Shown: in pieces, positions 9,875-19,546 of the stretch | Layout of the letters: each line of letters begins with the position of its first letter | Position numbering within the stretch: position 1 is the first letter of the stretch | Assembly (NCBI GenBank): GCA_002298785.1 | Contig: DBMR01000047.1 | Location: 1-56,754, forward strand | Origin: Verrucomicrobia subdivision 3 bacterium UBA693 | Lineage (GTDB): Bacteria > Verrucomicrobiota > Verrucomicrobiia > Limisphaerales > UBA8199 | Reading direction: 5' to 3' | Length of the DNA stretch: 56,754 bases | Translations under genes and position numbers: made by a program | Notes under the pieces: model-generated | What the model was told of the DNA's origin: nothing | The model's database searches: none | What the model saw: the letters and a program-made list of their open reading frames with translations, nothing else

Positions 9875-12800
9875 ATGTATCTCAAGAATTTAACAGTTTT
9901 GGGGTTTAAGTCCTTTGCTGACAAGACTTCGTTGAATTTTCAGCCTGGAGTCACGGCCATCGTAGGTCCCAACGGGTGTGGTAAGTCGAATGTATCGGAC
10001 GCAATCCGTTGGGTATTAGGCGAGCAGTCGGCCAAGGCGCTGCGCGGCGGGGAGATGGCGGACGTGATCTTTAACGGGACGGACGGACGCAAACCGTTAG
10101 GCATGGCGGAGGTGTCGCTGACTATCGGTGGGGTTGATGAAGAACAGTTGCACGCGGCGGGAGTGGAGATTTCGTACAACGAGGTAACGATCACGCGGCG
10201 GGTGTTTCGTGATGGCGGCAGCGAGTACTTCATCAACAAGACCGCGTGCCGGCTAAAGGACATTCAACAGCTATTCATGGGCACCGGGGTGGGCCGCACC
10301 AGTTACAGCATCCTGGCGCAAGGCAACATCACCCAGATTCTTTCGAGCAAGCCGGAAGATCGCCGGATGATCTTTGAAGAAGCCGCGGGCATCACCAAGT
10401 TCAAGGCCCAAAAGAAGGAATCGTTGCGCAAGCTGGAATATACTGAGCAGAATTTGTTGCGCGTGGCGGACTTGGTGCGGGAGGTGAAACGGCAGATCGG
10501 GAGCCTGCAGCGGCAGGCGGGCAAAGCCCGGCGATTTAAGCAGCTCACGGCGGAATTGCAGCAGTTGGACACCCAGCACGCGCGGCATCAATTCGACGTG
10601 TTGCAGACCGAGATTCGCGAACGCGAACTCGCCGCCAACGAGATGCGGGACGGCATCGAGAGCAACGCGGCGTCGGTGTTGCGCTGCGAGGATGAGATTG
10701 CCGAGTTGCGGCAGCGGCTTTCCGAATTGGAGCACGAAATCGCCGGGATGCAACAGCGCGGGACCGAACTCAAGAGCGAGATCGATCGCAACGAAAGCCG
10801 CGTTCACTTTAACGAGGAACGGTTGCGTGAAGTCTCCGCGCAGGACCAGAAGGCGCTGGCGGATATCGCGCAGGCTGAAGAGCGGCGGCAGGCGGCCGAC
10901 CAGGACCTGGCCGCTTTGAAAGAGCGGTTGACGATTTCGGAAGCAGCGCTCGCCGGTCATCGCGAGGCTTTGCAGCAAAAGCAGGACGGCATGCGGGGAT
11001 TGGAGGAGGAATTGCGCCGATTGCAGGAGAGCCTGCGGCAGTCGCAATCCGCCGCTTTCGCGGCTTCGCAGAATTTGAACCGGGTGCGCAACGAAGCGAT
11101 GGCCCTGGAGATGCAGCAGCAGGGAAATGTGGTGCGCCTGGAAAAGCTGTCCGCGGAAAAGATTCAGTTGGAGGAAGAGCGCGTGCGGTTGGAAGCGCGT
11201 TTGGGCGAGTTCGCGGCTGGCGTGGAGGCTGAAAAGCTCGGCATCCAGACGCAACGCGGGACGGTCGAGGAGCGCCAGCAACGATTGCGCGAGGTCCACG
11301 AGGAATTGACCAAGATCGCCCGGGAGCAGGACGTACTGCTGCAACAGCAAGCTGAGCAACGCTCGCGCTACAACGTGTTGGAGCAGTTGGAGGCCGGCCA
11401 TGAGGGCTTCAGTGCCGGGGCTGTGGCGGCCCTGAAGCAATCGGAACACGTGTTGGGCTCAGTGGCGGACCGCATCCGTGTTCCGGATCAGTTTATTCCC
11501 GCGATCGAGGCGGCACTTGGACACCATTTGCAGGTGGTCTTGACCGAGCAACCGGAAGCGGCTCAGCTCATCATCAGCGATTTGACCGCCAACAAACGCG
11601 GTCGCGCCAGCATTGCGCCCATGGCCTTTGTCGGCGGCGAGGGTGCGGTCCCCACTGAACCGCAGCCGCAGCCCTCAGAAGTGGTGCTGAATGGGAAGCC
11701 GTTGGAAGCGTCGGCGGTGGTCGGTTGCGACGACAGCTTGCGACCTCTGGTGTGCAAGCTTTTGAACAGCACGCGCATCGTTCGTGATCTCGACAGTGCC
11801 ACGGCCGCGTGGCGTGAGCATCCGGGCGAACATGAATTTGTTACTTTGACGGGAGAGGTTTTAAGCCGTCACGGGGTCTACACGGGTGGCGCGGGGGCGG
11901 CAAGTTCCAACAGCAAAGCTCCTGGTTCCATTCTTGGACGCAAGAACCAGATGGCAGAACTGCGAGCTGCGCTCGACTTGCTGGCCGCCCAAGTCGGGGA
12001 TGTCAGCCGCCGCAGGGGCGCCTTGCAGAGTGAGCAAACCGAGCTTCAGGCCGGTTTGCAGGAGGCGCAAACTGAGCTGCGCGCCCGTGAAGTCGCGGTA
12101 GCCACTCGCGAAGGAGAAGTTCGGGCTTTGCGTAATTCCGAGCAACTGCTTGAGCAGAAGATCGAGACCGTGGTTTACGAAATCGGGAGCCTCGCCGCGC
12201 AGGAGCGGGAAGGATTGGAGAAGCGAGCGGCGTTGTCCGCCCGGGCTGCGGAATTGGAAGGGGTCGAGCAAGCGGAACAAAATCGGGTCGCGGAGATGAA
12301 TGCCGGACTGGAAGCTTCGCGCCAACAGCGGGAGGCCGCCAATGCCGCGTTGACCGAAAGCCGTGTCGCGCTTGCGACGGAAGAGCAGATGTGCACCGCT
12401 TTCCAACAGCAGCAGCGCTCGCTGGAACAGCGTCTGCGCGAACTGGCACAGGTGCTGGCGCAACGGCGCCAGGAGATTTCCGCTGCCGGTCAGCGCCGGC
12501 AGGCCGCCGAGTTGGATATCCAGGAAGCCCGGGCGCGGATCGAGAAAACGCGGCACGAACGCGAACAACTCAATGTGCAGGTCGCCGCCGTATTTGAACG
12601 AAAGCAGGGTCAGGAAGCTGATATCGCCTCCCGGGAAGAAGGCTTGCGACAGCAACGGCGCGTGCTCGAAGAATTGCAGCAAAAGCGCGGGGCCTTGCAG
12701 GTTGAACTGGCGCAAAAAGGAATGTCGGTCCAGGGCCTGCGCGAGCGCGTGCAGCAGAAGTACCATCTCAACCTCGACGAGGTCCGCAGCGAATGCATCA

Positions 12801-13657
12801 CCATTACCTTCGCCGATGAAGGTCAGCCGAAGGTTCATGTCCTTTCGCCGGAAGAGATGGCGGCCTCCGGAGCCGCTACGGATTGGGAGGCGGTCGGACG
12901 GCAAATCGAGGCGCTCCAACAACGGCTGGAGGAGATGGGGCCGGTGAACCTGGTGGCGATTGAGGAATACGAGGAGACGGAACAACGTTACCAGTTCCTC
13001 AGCAAACAGCACGACGACCTGGTGCAGGCCAAAGCCCAGTTGCTGGAGGTGATTAATCGCATCAACCACCAGACCCGGGATATGTTCCGGGAAACCTTCG
13101 AGCTGATCCGGGAAAAATTCCGGACGATGTTCACTGACATATTCGGCGGCGGCAAAGCCGACCTCGTGTTGATGGATGAGAATGATCTGTTGGAGAGCGG
13201 CATCGAAATCGTCGCGCGACCACCCGGCAAGCAACTCCAGACCATTTCGCTGCTGTCCGGCGGAGAGCAAACGATGACCGCCGTGGCCCTCTTATTCTCG
13301 ATTTATCAAGTCAAACCCAGCCCGTTCTGCGTTCTTGACGAATTGGACGCGCCGTTGGATGAATCGAACATCAACCGGTTCATTCGCGTGCTGCAGGGTT
13401 TTCTGGTGCATTCACAATTCATCATCATCACCCACAATAAGCGCACAATCGGCATGGCCGATGTGCTTTACGGCGTGACCATGCAGGAACAAGGGGTCAG
13501 CCGCCTGGTGAGTGTGAAGTTCCACAAGAGTGACGAGCAGGCGACGGATACCAAAGCGGTGTCGTTGGAAACGCCCGCTGCGGTTCCGGCCGCCGTCACC
13601 GAGGAAGACGTGCCGCACAAGACGCAAGAGACTATCGAAGTGGCGATGGCTAAGTGA
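9875..13657 (+). CDS. smc: Chromosome segregation ATPase SMC
   Basis: This full-length 1260-residue SMC protein is the core of the condensin-like complex that compacts and segregates the chromosome with ScpA and ScpB. The N-terminal head carries Walker A GPNGCGKS (31-38). Two long coiled-coil arms (about 165-500 and 670-1020) flank a flexible hinge (about 515-660, beginning GHEGFSAGAVAAL). The C-terminal head has the ABC signature LLSGGEQ and Walker B FCVLDELDAPLDE. I placed the start at ATG 9875, preceded by GGTGGCGAG, because the protein then begins MYLKNLTVLGFKSF exactly as SMC proteins do; a TTG at 9860 would add five residues. ScpA and ScpB are not in the window. The tail after the head is Ala/Val/Glu rich and about 60 residues longer than usual. 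Confidence 0.97.
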   Translation: MYLKNLTVLGFKSFADKTSLNFQPGVTAIVGPNGCGKSNVSDAIRWVLGEQSAKALRGGEMADVIFNGTDGRKPLGMAEVSLTIGGVDEEQLHAAGVEISYNEVTITRRVFRDGGSEYFINKTACRLKDIQQLFMGTGVGRTSYSILAQGNITQILSSKPEDRRMIFEEAAGITKFKAQKKESLRKLEYTEQNLLRVADLVREVKRQIGSLQRQAGKARRFKQLTAELQQLDTQHARHQFDVLQTEIRERELAANEMRDGIESNAASVLRCEDEIAELRQRLSELEHEIAGMQQRGTELKSEIDRNESRVHFNEERLREVSAQDQKALADIAQAEERRQAADQDLAALKERLTISEAALAGHREALQQKQDGMRGLEEELRRLQESLRQSQSAAFAASQNLNRVRNEAMALEMQQQGNVVRLEKLSAEKIQLEEERVRLEARLGEFAAGVEAEKLGIQTQRGTVEERQQRLREVHEELTKIAREQDVLLQQQAEQRSRYNVLEQLEAGHEGFSAGAVAALKQSEHVLGSVADRIRVPDQFIPAIEAALGHHLQVVLTEQPEAAQLIISDLTANKRGRASIAPMAFVGGEGAVPTEPQPQPSEVVLNGKPLEASAVVGCDDSLRPLVCKLLNSTRIVRDLDSATAAWREHPGEHEFVTLTGEVLSRHGVYTGGAGAASSNSKAPGSILGRKNQMAELRAALDLLAAQVGDVSRRRGALQSEQTELQAGLQEAQTELRAREVAVATREGEVRALRNSEQLLEQKIETVVYEIGSLAAQEREGLEKRAALSARAAELEGVEQAEQNRVAEMNAGLEASRQQREAANAALTESRVALATEEQMCTAFQQQQRSLEQRLRELAQVLAQRRQEISAAGQRRQAAELDIQEARARIEKTRHEREQLNVQVAAVFERKQGQEADIASREEGLRQQRRVLEELQQKRGALQVELAQKGMSVQGLRERVQQKYHLNLDEVRSECITITFADEGQPKVHVLSPEEMAASGAATDWEAVGRQIEALQQRLEEMGPVNLVAIEEYEETEQRYQFLSKQHDDLVQAKAQLLEVINRINHQTRDMFRETFELIREKFRTMFTDIFGGGKADLVLMDENDLLESGIEIVARPPGKQLQTISLLSGGEQTMTAVALLFSIYQVKPSPFCVLDELDAPLDESNINRFIRVLQGFLVHSQFIIITHNKRTIGMADVLYGVTMQEQGVSRLVSVKFHKSDEQATDTKAVSLETPAAVPAAVTEEDVPHKTQETIEVAMAK

Positions 13658-13675
13658 GTCTCGCCGCTCAGGTGA

Positions 13676-15652
13676 TCAGGGCAGCCCGATAGCCCGGAAG
13701 AACCGGGGGGTGGCCAGGCCGGAGTTGGTTTCTTGGTAAGTGAACGGAACGGTGTTAGTCACCAGCGAGACCCAGTTGGACTGTGCGGGGGTGGCGGTGG
13801 TCTGGATGGCGTAGCTTCCACCCACCAATCCGGTAACGTCAAAGCTGAACCAGTTGGTTTGCAGACTGAGGGAGGACGCAGAAAGGGTTGCCGGAGTTGG
13901 CACGGAACTGCCCAGCGGGCTTCCCAGCACGGTGACCAGATCGTAGCGGAGGGTACCGGCAGTGCCGTAAGTGCCATTTGCGCCGACATAACCGGCGGTG
14001 GCTCCGAAGCCGGTCGTGCTCTCGAATTCCGAGACAATTCTGAAGGCAAAATCCGGGTTGTTCTCAACCCCGGGAAATCCTGTGAGGCTGTTGGTAAAGT
14101 TCTCAAACGTTGCAGCCACGCTGACCTTTATTGCCGCGGGGAATTCCTGGAACGTCACGCCATTCGTAGAATAGAGCAGGCGGGTATATTTACTGCCAGT
14201 ATTGCTCGCCCGCAGGCTCCAGCGAATGGTCAAATTCTTCCGACCCACGGTACTCACCTTGAATTGCACCCCGGCGGTCTTGTTGCCGGTACTCTGCGCC
14301 GGATAGGAAGCGGTATTCCAGGCAGCATTGGTGGGCCCGGCATCCTCGGTTATGCCGCTGGCCCAAGTGGCGGTGGTCCCACCGATCAACGAGGCTGTGC
14401 CGCCCCCAACCGCGGGGGGAGGATTGGCCGCCAGGCTGTTGGTTTGATTGAAATTCCATTGCGCTACGACATCACCGGTAGCCGGAGTGCTCAGGGAGAG
14501 GGTGGCGTTGGCGCTGGTGGCGGCACCGAAGAGATTGGTGACTTGCACCGAGTAGGGGCCGGTGTCCGCCGCCTGCACGTTCGTACGCGTGTACGCGGAC
14601 TCGGTGGCGCCGGCGAGCGCCAAGCCTTTGAAACTCCACTGATAGCTGAGCGGCGCGTCGCCTCGAGCCACCACACAGAACGTGGCGGAATCGCCGGGAT
14701 TGACCATTTGACTCGCCGGTTGCGTCGCGATAATGGGGGCTTGGCCGGGAGGATTGGTGTAGGTGTCGGTGCCACTAATGGCGAAGGCTTTGAGTACGGC
14801 CATGTGCTGCGCGTTGCCGCTATCAGTGGCAAGCACCGGCGCGACGTCCGACAGTGGCGAAAACAGCCTTGAATCGAATACAAGGCCGTTGGGAAAACTT
14901 TGCGTGCCGAGGTCGAGGTTGGTTTGCAGAGTGGCCAGGGAGAAACTAGGCATCACATAGTCGTACGGTTTACTCCGAGGCTCGTTCGTATTCGGATTCC
15001 CGCCGGTAATTGCATCGGTGGGAATGGGGGCATCGCTAAGGAAAGTCTTGAAGGTGGTGATTGCATTCTCGGACCGCGAGTCGGTATTCATGTCTCCCGC
15101 CACCACAACCCAGGCGTTGGGCGGGAAATTGGTTTGGATCAGAGCCTGGAGGTTATTGGCTTCCTGCGAACGCGCCGTTGCTCCCGCCCCGCTCAACAGG
15201 TGCACACTGACCACGTAAAGATCGTTCGAACCAGGCACGTCCAACCGCGCCCAGGCAAAGCCGCGATTCGGGCTGCCTTGGACCACGTCGACCCAGGAAC
15301 CAGCCGCGAGGACCGGATACCGACTGATGATGCCGTTGGGGATGCTATAACCGGATTCCCGGTAGTAGGAGTAATTTGTGCCGAAGGTTGAGTCCACCAT
15401 CGCGCGGAAATCTGACTCCGTGTTGTTCAAGTAATTGAATTCCTGGATGGCGACAACGTCGGGCTTTAGGCCCTGAAAGATCCGGAGCGCGAACGGTTCG
15501 TAGGTTTGACTGTTTCCATTCAAGTTGGCGGCCATCACGCGGATGACTGTGGTTTGTGCTGAGGCTTGGCAAGGAAAACAGAGGGTCCACAAGCAGAGAA
15601 CCGCGCCAGCGAATGCCGGAGCCTTAAGTCGAGAAGAATTGATAAATAACAT
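13676..15652 (-). CDS. Secreted endonuclease/exonuclease/phosphatase-family protein with Ig-like domain
   Basis: The 658-residue protein begins with a signal peptide ending in QASAQ. Residues about 35-290 are an EEP-fold domain with the expected metal-site elements: AIQEFN (Glu), VSVHLLSG (His), GDMNTDS (Asp/Asn), PYDYVMPS and a terminal His in AQHMAVLKAF. An immunoglobulin-like module follows (about 300-385, PIIATQPASQ ... YQWSFKG ... GPYSVQVTN), then a beta-sandwich region and a C-terminal strand-rich tail of the type common on exported proteins here. It probably hydrolyses phosphodiesters such as extracellular DNA or lipids. I moved the start to the ATG at 15652 so that the signal peptide is N-terminal; an ATG at 15694 would add 14 residues. 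It is convergent with smc, with only 18 bp between stops. Confidence 0.82.
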   Translation of the reverse strand: MLFINSSRLKAPAFAGAVLCLWTLCFPCQASAQTTVIRVMAANLNGNSQTYEPFALRIFQGLKPDVVAIQEFNYLNNTESDFRAMVDSTFGTNYSYYRESGYSIPNGIISRYPVLAAGSWVDVVQGSPNRGFAWARLDVPGSNDLYVVSVHLLSGAGATARSQEANNLQALIQTNFPPNAWVVVAGDMNTDSRSENAITTFKTFLSDAPIPTDAITGGNPNTNEPRSKPYDYVMPSFSLATLQTNLDLGTQSFPNGLVFDSRLFSPLSDVAPVLATDSGNAQHMAVLKAFAISGTDTYTNPPGQAPIIATQPASQMVNPGDSATFCVVARGDAPLSYQWSFKGLALAGATESAYTRTNVQAADTGPYSVQVTNLFGAATSANATLSLSTPATGDVVAQWNFNQTNSLAANPPPAVGGGTASLIGGTTATWASGITEDAGPTNAAWNTASYPAQSTGNKTAGVQFKVSTVGRKNLTIRWSLRASNTGSKYTRLLYSTNGVTFQEFPAAIKVSVAATFENFTNSLTGFPGVENNPDFAFRIVSEFESTTGFGATAGYVGANGTYGTAGTLRYDLVTVLGSPLGSSVPTPATLSASSLSLQTNWFSFDVTGLVGGSYAIQTTATPAQSNWVSLVTNTVPFTYQETNSGLATPRFFRAIGLP

Positions 15653-15802
15653 GAAACGACAGGTGAATTCATTACCAAAAGCAATGCCGGCCACTCAAGC
15701 CGTAACGATAGAATTGTTGGTGGAGGTAAAAACTCGTTTGCAGCCTTGCCGTTGGGCTGTAATCTTTGGCCAGCGGTTCTGATAATCACGCTATAGCCAC
15801 CG

Positions 15803-16786
15803 ATGATAAACGATTTTAAGACGATGAAAATGACGCGTCGAAACGCGCTGGGACGTGCCGGCTTGCTGGTAGGGGGGATCGCTGCGGTCGGTGGATTGCC
15901 TTGGCCGGAAACCCCGGCTCGCGCCGACGATCTAGCCGCAGCTCAACCGTTTCGGTATTCCCTGAACATGGCCACGATCCGTGGGCAGAAGCTGGGGATC
16001 GTTAGGGAAATCGAAGTGGCGGCGCAGGCGGGCTACCACGGGATTGAGCCGTGGGTCGAGACAGTACAAAATTATGTGAAGGAAGGCGGCACCCTCCCGG
16101 ATTTGCGGAAGCGGATTAATGATGCCGGGCTGACTGTGGAAGGGGCCATTGGATTTCCAGAGTGGATTGTGGACGATGAGGAACGCCGCACTAAAGGCAT
16201 GGAGCGTGCCCGGCGTGAGATGGACTTGATCGCGCAGATCGGGGGCAGGCGTTTCGCCGCACCACCGGCGGGAGGGACCGATTTGCCCAAACTGGATTTT
16301 GTCAAAGCAGCGGAGCGTTATCGCTCCTTGCTGGAGATCGGGGATCAATTGGGCATCGTACCGGAGCTGGAACTGTGGGGCTTTTCGAAAAACCTGGGCC
16401 GCCTGGGTGAGTGTATTGGGGTTGCGGTGGAAACGGGACATCCCAAGGCGTGCGTATTGGCCGACGTCTTCCATCTGCACAAGGGCGGATCGGATTTCAA
16501 AGGGATGCAACTAGCAGCCGCCCGGACCTTACAGGTGTTGCACCTTAACGATTACCCCGCCGCTCCGTCACGGGAGAAAATTGATGATAGTTATCGGATT
16601 TACCCTGGAGACGGTGTGGCGCCGATAGCCGAGATGCTGAAGGTGTTGCACGATACTGGGGGACAGAAAGTCCTCTCCCTGGAGTTGTTCAATCGCCAGT
16701 ATTGGTCTGAGGATCCATTGGCAGTGGCAAAGACCGGGCTGTCGAAAATCAAAGCGGTAGTGGAGAAAGCCGGGTTCAAGGCCTGA
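15803..16786 (+). CDS. Tat-exported sugar phosphate isomerase/epimerase-like TIM-barrel protein
   Basis: The product has up to 327 residues. The N terminus carries a twin-arginine signal (TRRNALGRAG, then a hydrophobic stretch ending near ARA at about residue 41). The rest is an AP-endonuclease-2/xylose-isomerase-like TIM barrel: AAQAGYHGIEPW, PELELWGFSKN, VLADVFHLHKGG, LQVLHLNDYPA and VLSLELFN hold the Glu, Asp and His residues expected to bind a divalent metal at the barrel mouth. It probably isomerises or epimerises a sugar in the periplasm; the substrate is unknown. The start could be ATG 15803, 15824 or 15830; the last two bring the Arg pair closer to the N terminus, as is usual for Tat signals. 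Confidence 0.82.
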   Translation: MINDFKTMKMTRRNALGRAGLLVGGIAAVGGLPWPETPARADDLAAAQPFRYSLNMATIRGQKLGIVREIEVAAQAGYHGIEPWVETVQNYVKEGGTLPDLRKRINDAGLTVEGAIGFPEWIVDDEERRTKGMERARREMDLIAQIGGRRFAAPPAGGTDLPKLDFVKAAERYRSLLEIGDQLGIVPELELWGFSKNLGRLGECIGVAVETGHPKACVLADVFHLHKGGSDFKGMQLAAARTLQVLHLNDYPAAPSREKIDDSYRIYPGDGVAPIAEMLKVLHDTGGQKVLSLELFNRQYWSEDPLAVAKTGLSKIKAVVEKAGFKA

Positions 16787-16896
16787 CGGGTAAGTCCCTT
16801 TCCCCGTAACCGCCCATCCGGGCGTGTGATTGGCAGGGGTGATTTGTGCCTTCCGATATGCCGGGTGGCGGCGACGTCCAACCGGGTTCCGGGCGT

Positions 16897-18450
16897 TCAC
16901 ATTTCCATCCGGCGCAGGATGCCATCGTCCTTCAATACCCTTGGCACGCTGGCGTTGCGGGCACGGCCTTCGGCCCAGGTACGCAGCCGATTGATCTGCT
17001 CGTCCATTGTTTTCGCGAGCGGCACGGTTTGGGAAAGGGCAGCCAGAATGTGTTCGGTGACCAGCTCCTGCTGCGCATAAAAAGCATCGTAAAGCGCGCT
17101 GTTCACGACTTCCTCGATTTCCGCTCCGCTGTAGTCCTTGCTGGCGTCCGCCAGCGCTTCGAGATCGAAAGCCTCAGGCTGCCGGTGGCGTTTCGTCAGG
17201 TGGATGCGAAAGACCTCGACCCGTTCGGGTTGGCTCGGCAAATCCACGAAGAAGATTTCATCCAGGCGGCCTTTGCGAAGCAGTTCCGGTGGTAGTTGAG
17301 AAATATCATTGGCCGTCGCCACGACAAACACTGGCGCGGTCTTTTCCGATAACCAAGTCAGGAAGGTACCAAACACACGCGCGGTCGTGCCGCCATCCGT
17401 GGCGCCCGAACCCTGCGATCCCGCAAACGCCTTGTCAATTTCGTCGACCCATAGGATCGCTGGCGCGACCGATTCCGCCACGGCGATGGCGCGGCGGGTG
17501 TTTTCTTCCGAGGAACCCACCAGGCTCCCGAACATGCGACCCATGTCGAAACGGAGCAGCGGCAACTGCCACTGCGTAGCCACGGCCTTGGCGCAAAGAC
17601 TCTTGCCGCAACCTTGCACACCCAGCATGAGAATTCCCTTGGGAGATGGCAGGCCGAACGAGCGGGCTTCCTCGGAAAAGGCCACCGCACGCTTGTTGAT
17701 CCAGTCCTTCAGAATCGCCAGTCCGCCAATGCTCTGGAAATTCTCCTCCGTCGCGTACCATTCCAGCAGCCCGCTTTTCCTGATGATTTGTTGCTTTTCG
17801 GCAAAAACCTCCTGCACGTTTTCACCGGTCAGGCGTTCATCTTTAACGATGATCTTGGCGAAGACGTTCTCAGCTTCACCCAGGGTTAATCCGAGGGCCG
17901 CCTGGAGAATGCGCTCACGGCCGCTGTCGTCCAAGTCGACCACCACCTGTTTGAATTGCTTAACATCCTCGATGATTCGATTCAGCAGCGTGTTTAGGTC
18001 GTCCCGCGTGGGCAGCGGAAAGTTCATCAGGGTGACTTCCTTCTCCAACTCCGTCGGTATCTCCATGACGGGTGAAACCAGGATGATAGTTTTGAAGGAA
18101 TTCTTCAGGTGCAGCCCAATTTCCTTGAGTTTCCGCACGACGGCGAAATTGTTCTTGGTCAGGAACGGGTGGAAATCTTTGAAGACATAGATGGCGGGTT
18201 CGACCAGCTCAATGACCTGGTCGAGCGCCATCAGGGGGTCTTTGGTGGAGGCGTTCCGGTGCTTTTGCGACTGGATGGACGCACCGGCGGGAATGATGCC
18301 GGTGCTGTAGCTCCACTCGAAGACTTTCTTTTGCCGCTTTTTGGCGATCTCCACAATCATGTTTTGCACGCGCATTTCCTCGCTGCTAATGACGTAGATG
18401 ATCGGATACCGGGCCCGAATCAGCGTCTCGATTTCAGTTTGAAAATTCAT
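16897..18450 (-). CDS. Ycf46-like AAA+ ATPase
   Basis: This 517-residue soluble AAA+ protein has an N-terminal RecA-like or degenerate ATPase region (about 1-220, starting MNFQTEIETLIRARYPIIYV) and a C-terminal AAA core. The core has Walker A GVQGCGKS (277-284), Walker B LWVDEIDK (333-340), a sensor-1 VVATAND segment and a LLRKGRLDEIFFVDLP arginine-finger region. Layout and N terminus match the Ycf46 family of cyanobacteria and plastids, whose molecular function is poorly defined. It is the last gene of a six-gene operon. Its ATG overlaps the stop of the preceding 72-aa gene by 4 bp, so the two are probably translationally coupled. Confidence 0.88.
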   Translation of the reverse strand: MNFQTEIETLIRARYPIIYVISSEEMRVQNMIVEIAKKRQKKVFEWSYSTGIIPAGASIQSQKHRNASTKDPLMALDQVIELVEPAIYVFKDFHPFLTKNNFAVVRKLKEIGLHLKNSFKTIILVSPVMEIPTELEKEVTLMNFPLPTRDDLNTLLNRIIEDVKQFKQVVVDLDDSGRERILQAALGLTLGEAENVFAKIIVKDERLTGENVQEVFAEKQQIIRKSGLLEWYATEENFQSIGGLAILKDWINKRAVAFSEEARSFGLPSPKGILMLGVQGCGKSLCAKAVATQWQLPLLRFDMGRMFGSLVGSSEENTRRAIAVAESVAPAILWVDEIDKAFAGSQGSGATDGGTTARVFGTFLTWLSEKTAPVFVVATANDISQLPPELLRKGRLDEIFFVDLPSQPERVEVFRIHLTKRHRQPEAFDLEALADASKDYSGAEIEEVVNSALYDAFYAQQELVTEHILAALSQTVPLAKTMDEQINRLRTWAEGRARNASVPRVLKDDGILRRMEM

Positions 18451-18665
18451 AGGGATGAATGGATATCAGGGGAGTTAGGAGTGGAGCGGAACGCTTCGCA
18501 ACGTGCTTGCAGGGTCGTCTCAGCCGGCAGGACTTGCCGGAGGACCTCGGCCAGCGCCGGGGTTAAATTGTGCACCATGATGGAGCCGTCCGGAAGGATG
18601 AGTAAATCGCTGCCGGCGCGGAGGACTTCGACCGGTGTGTTGTTGATCTGAGCTGGGTGAGTCAC
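18447..18665 (-). CDS. Small protein, 72 aa, possibly PqqD-like
   Basis: This small soluble protein lies between the radical SAM and AAA+ genes, with a 4-bp ATGA overlap on both sides, which strongly supports coding. The sequence has short strands (VEVLRAGSDLLILPDGSIMVHNL) followed by a helix (ALAEVLRQVL) and a further helix. Strand-strand-helix order and position next to a radical SAM enzyme resemble PqqD-type peptide-recognition domains, but this is a structural guess without a diagnostic motif. It has a single Cys (near residue 56). Other readings are an adaptor for the ATPase or a peptide substrate of the radical SAM enzyme. Confidence 0.7.
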   Translation of the reverse strand: MTHPAQINNTPVEVLRAGSDLLILPDGSIMVHNLTPALAEVLRQVLPAETTLQARCEAFRSTPNSPDIHSSL

Positions 18666-19546
18666 AAAATCAAATTAAGTTCGTAGTCCGCGGCGATTTG
18701 TTTAGCCTGGGCGCTTTCCTGCGGGGACACCAAACGATTCAAAGGCGACGATCGTCGCGCGTGCCACGCCGGCCAGTAGCTGTCGCGCAGGCTCACCTTC
18801 ACCCCTGGCAGATGACCTGCGATCCACCGCGCGATCGGTATCCAGCAACACTCGACGTGGCCCGGCAACAGGAGATGCCGAATGATCAGCCGCGAGTGCA
18901 CCGCCGCCCATAATAAGTTGCCGTGCACCGCAGCCAGGTAGTTCTGGATTCGAGCCAATTCGCCGGCGCAGGCGTCATTGCCGAATTTGAGATCCACGAC
19001 CCAGTCGTCAAAAATGCCGTCGAGCAACACTCGGGCGTCGGGCGTACAATGGCCATTTGTTTTCAGCACCAGTCGTGCGGAATCCGGCAGGGCGCTAGCC
19101 AGTTCCAGCAGTGCAGGAACGTGAATCGTGGGCTCGCCACCGAGCACCATGATCGAGCGCGCTCCCCGAGCCATGGCCTGACGCGCGGCATTGGCCAGGG
19201 CGGGGGTGTCCAGGGGGTGACCAGCGCGGGAATGCCAGCTCATGTCGCCGGTAATGCAAAATTTGCAGCGCAGATCGCATCCATTCAAGGCGATGGCGAA
19301 GGTGGGCACCAACTCCAATTCGTCGGCGACCTCGAGTTGTGCGGTAAAATAATTGGCGTGGGAGTTCGCCCCGCACAATCCAGACACGCCCGCCAGGCGA
19401 TCCACGCCGCAGCGGTGGGCGCAAAGATTACAGCAACGGAGCGCCTCGCGCGCGTCCTGCATGCGACGCAAGGCGAGGACGGCGCGGGCGCCGAATTTGG
19501 TTTCAGGCAAATCCGGCGCGGTTACGGGTGGAAGTGTGGCGCTCAT
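18662..19546 (-). CDS. Radical SAM protein, PflA-activase-like
   Basis: With the start at ATG 19546 the product has 294 residues. An N-terminal Cys-rich segment (CCNLCAHRCGVDR, with Cys58 in GLCG) precedes the radical SAM motif CDLRCKFC (Cys90, Cys94, Cys97), which binds the 4Fe-4S cluster that cleaves S-adenosylmethionine. Later features include GGEPT for SAM binding and LKTNGHC. The double Cys arrangement is typical of the uncharacterised PflA-like group found across many phyla. The substrate is unknown. I chose this start because its ATG overlaps the stop of the rhomboid-like gene by 4 bp; a longer frame to 19735 would run through that gene. The stop overlaps the 72-aa gene by 4 bp. Confidence 0.88.
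   Translation of the reverse strand: MSATLPPVTAPDLPETKFGARAVLALRRMQDAREALRCCNLCAHRCGVDRLAGVSGLCGANSHANYFTAQLEVADELELVPTFAIALNGCDLRCKFCITGDMSWHSRAGHPLDTPALANAARQAMARGARSIMVLGGEPTIHVPALLELASALPDSARLVLKTNGHCTPDARVLLDGIFDDWVVDLKFGNDACAGELARIQNYLAAVHGNLLWAAVHSRLIIRHLLLPGHVECCWIPIARWIAGHLPGVKVSLRDSYWPAWHARRSSPLNRLVSPQESAQAKQIAADYELNLIL

Noticed and set aside
10271..11449. Long minus-strand open frame opposite smc
   Set aside because: It is antisense to the SMC coiled coil; the Leu/Gln/His-rich composition is the mirror of Glu/Arg/Gln codons, not a real protein.
11861..13270. Second long minus-strand open frame opposite smc
   Set aside because: Same reason: an antisense shadow of the C-terminal arm and head of SMC.
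13693..13707. CCCGG-AAGAA-CCGGG hairpin between smc and the convergent exonuclease gene
   Set aside because: It lies within the last codons of the convergent gene and has no T run, so it is not a credible terminator.
16811..16824. CGCCC-ATCC-GGGCG stem after the isomerase gene
   Set aside because: Only a 5-bp stem and no T tract; too weak to call a terminator.
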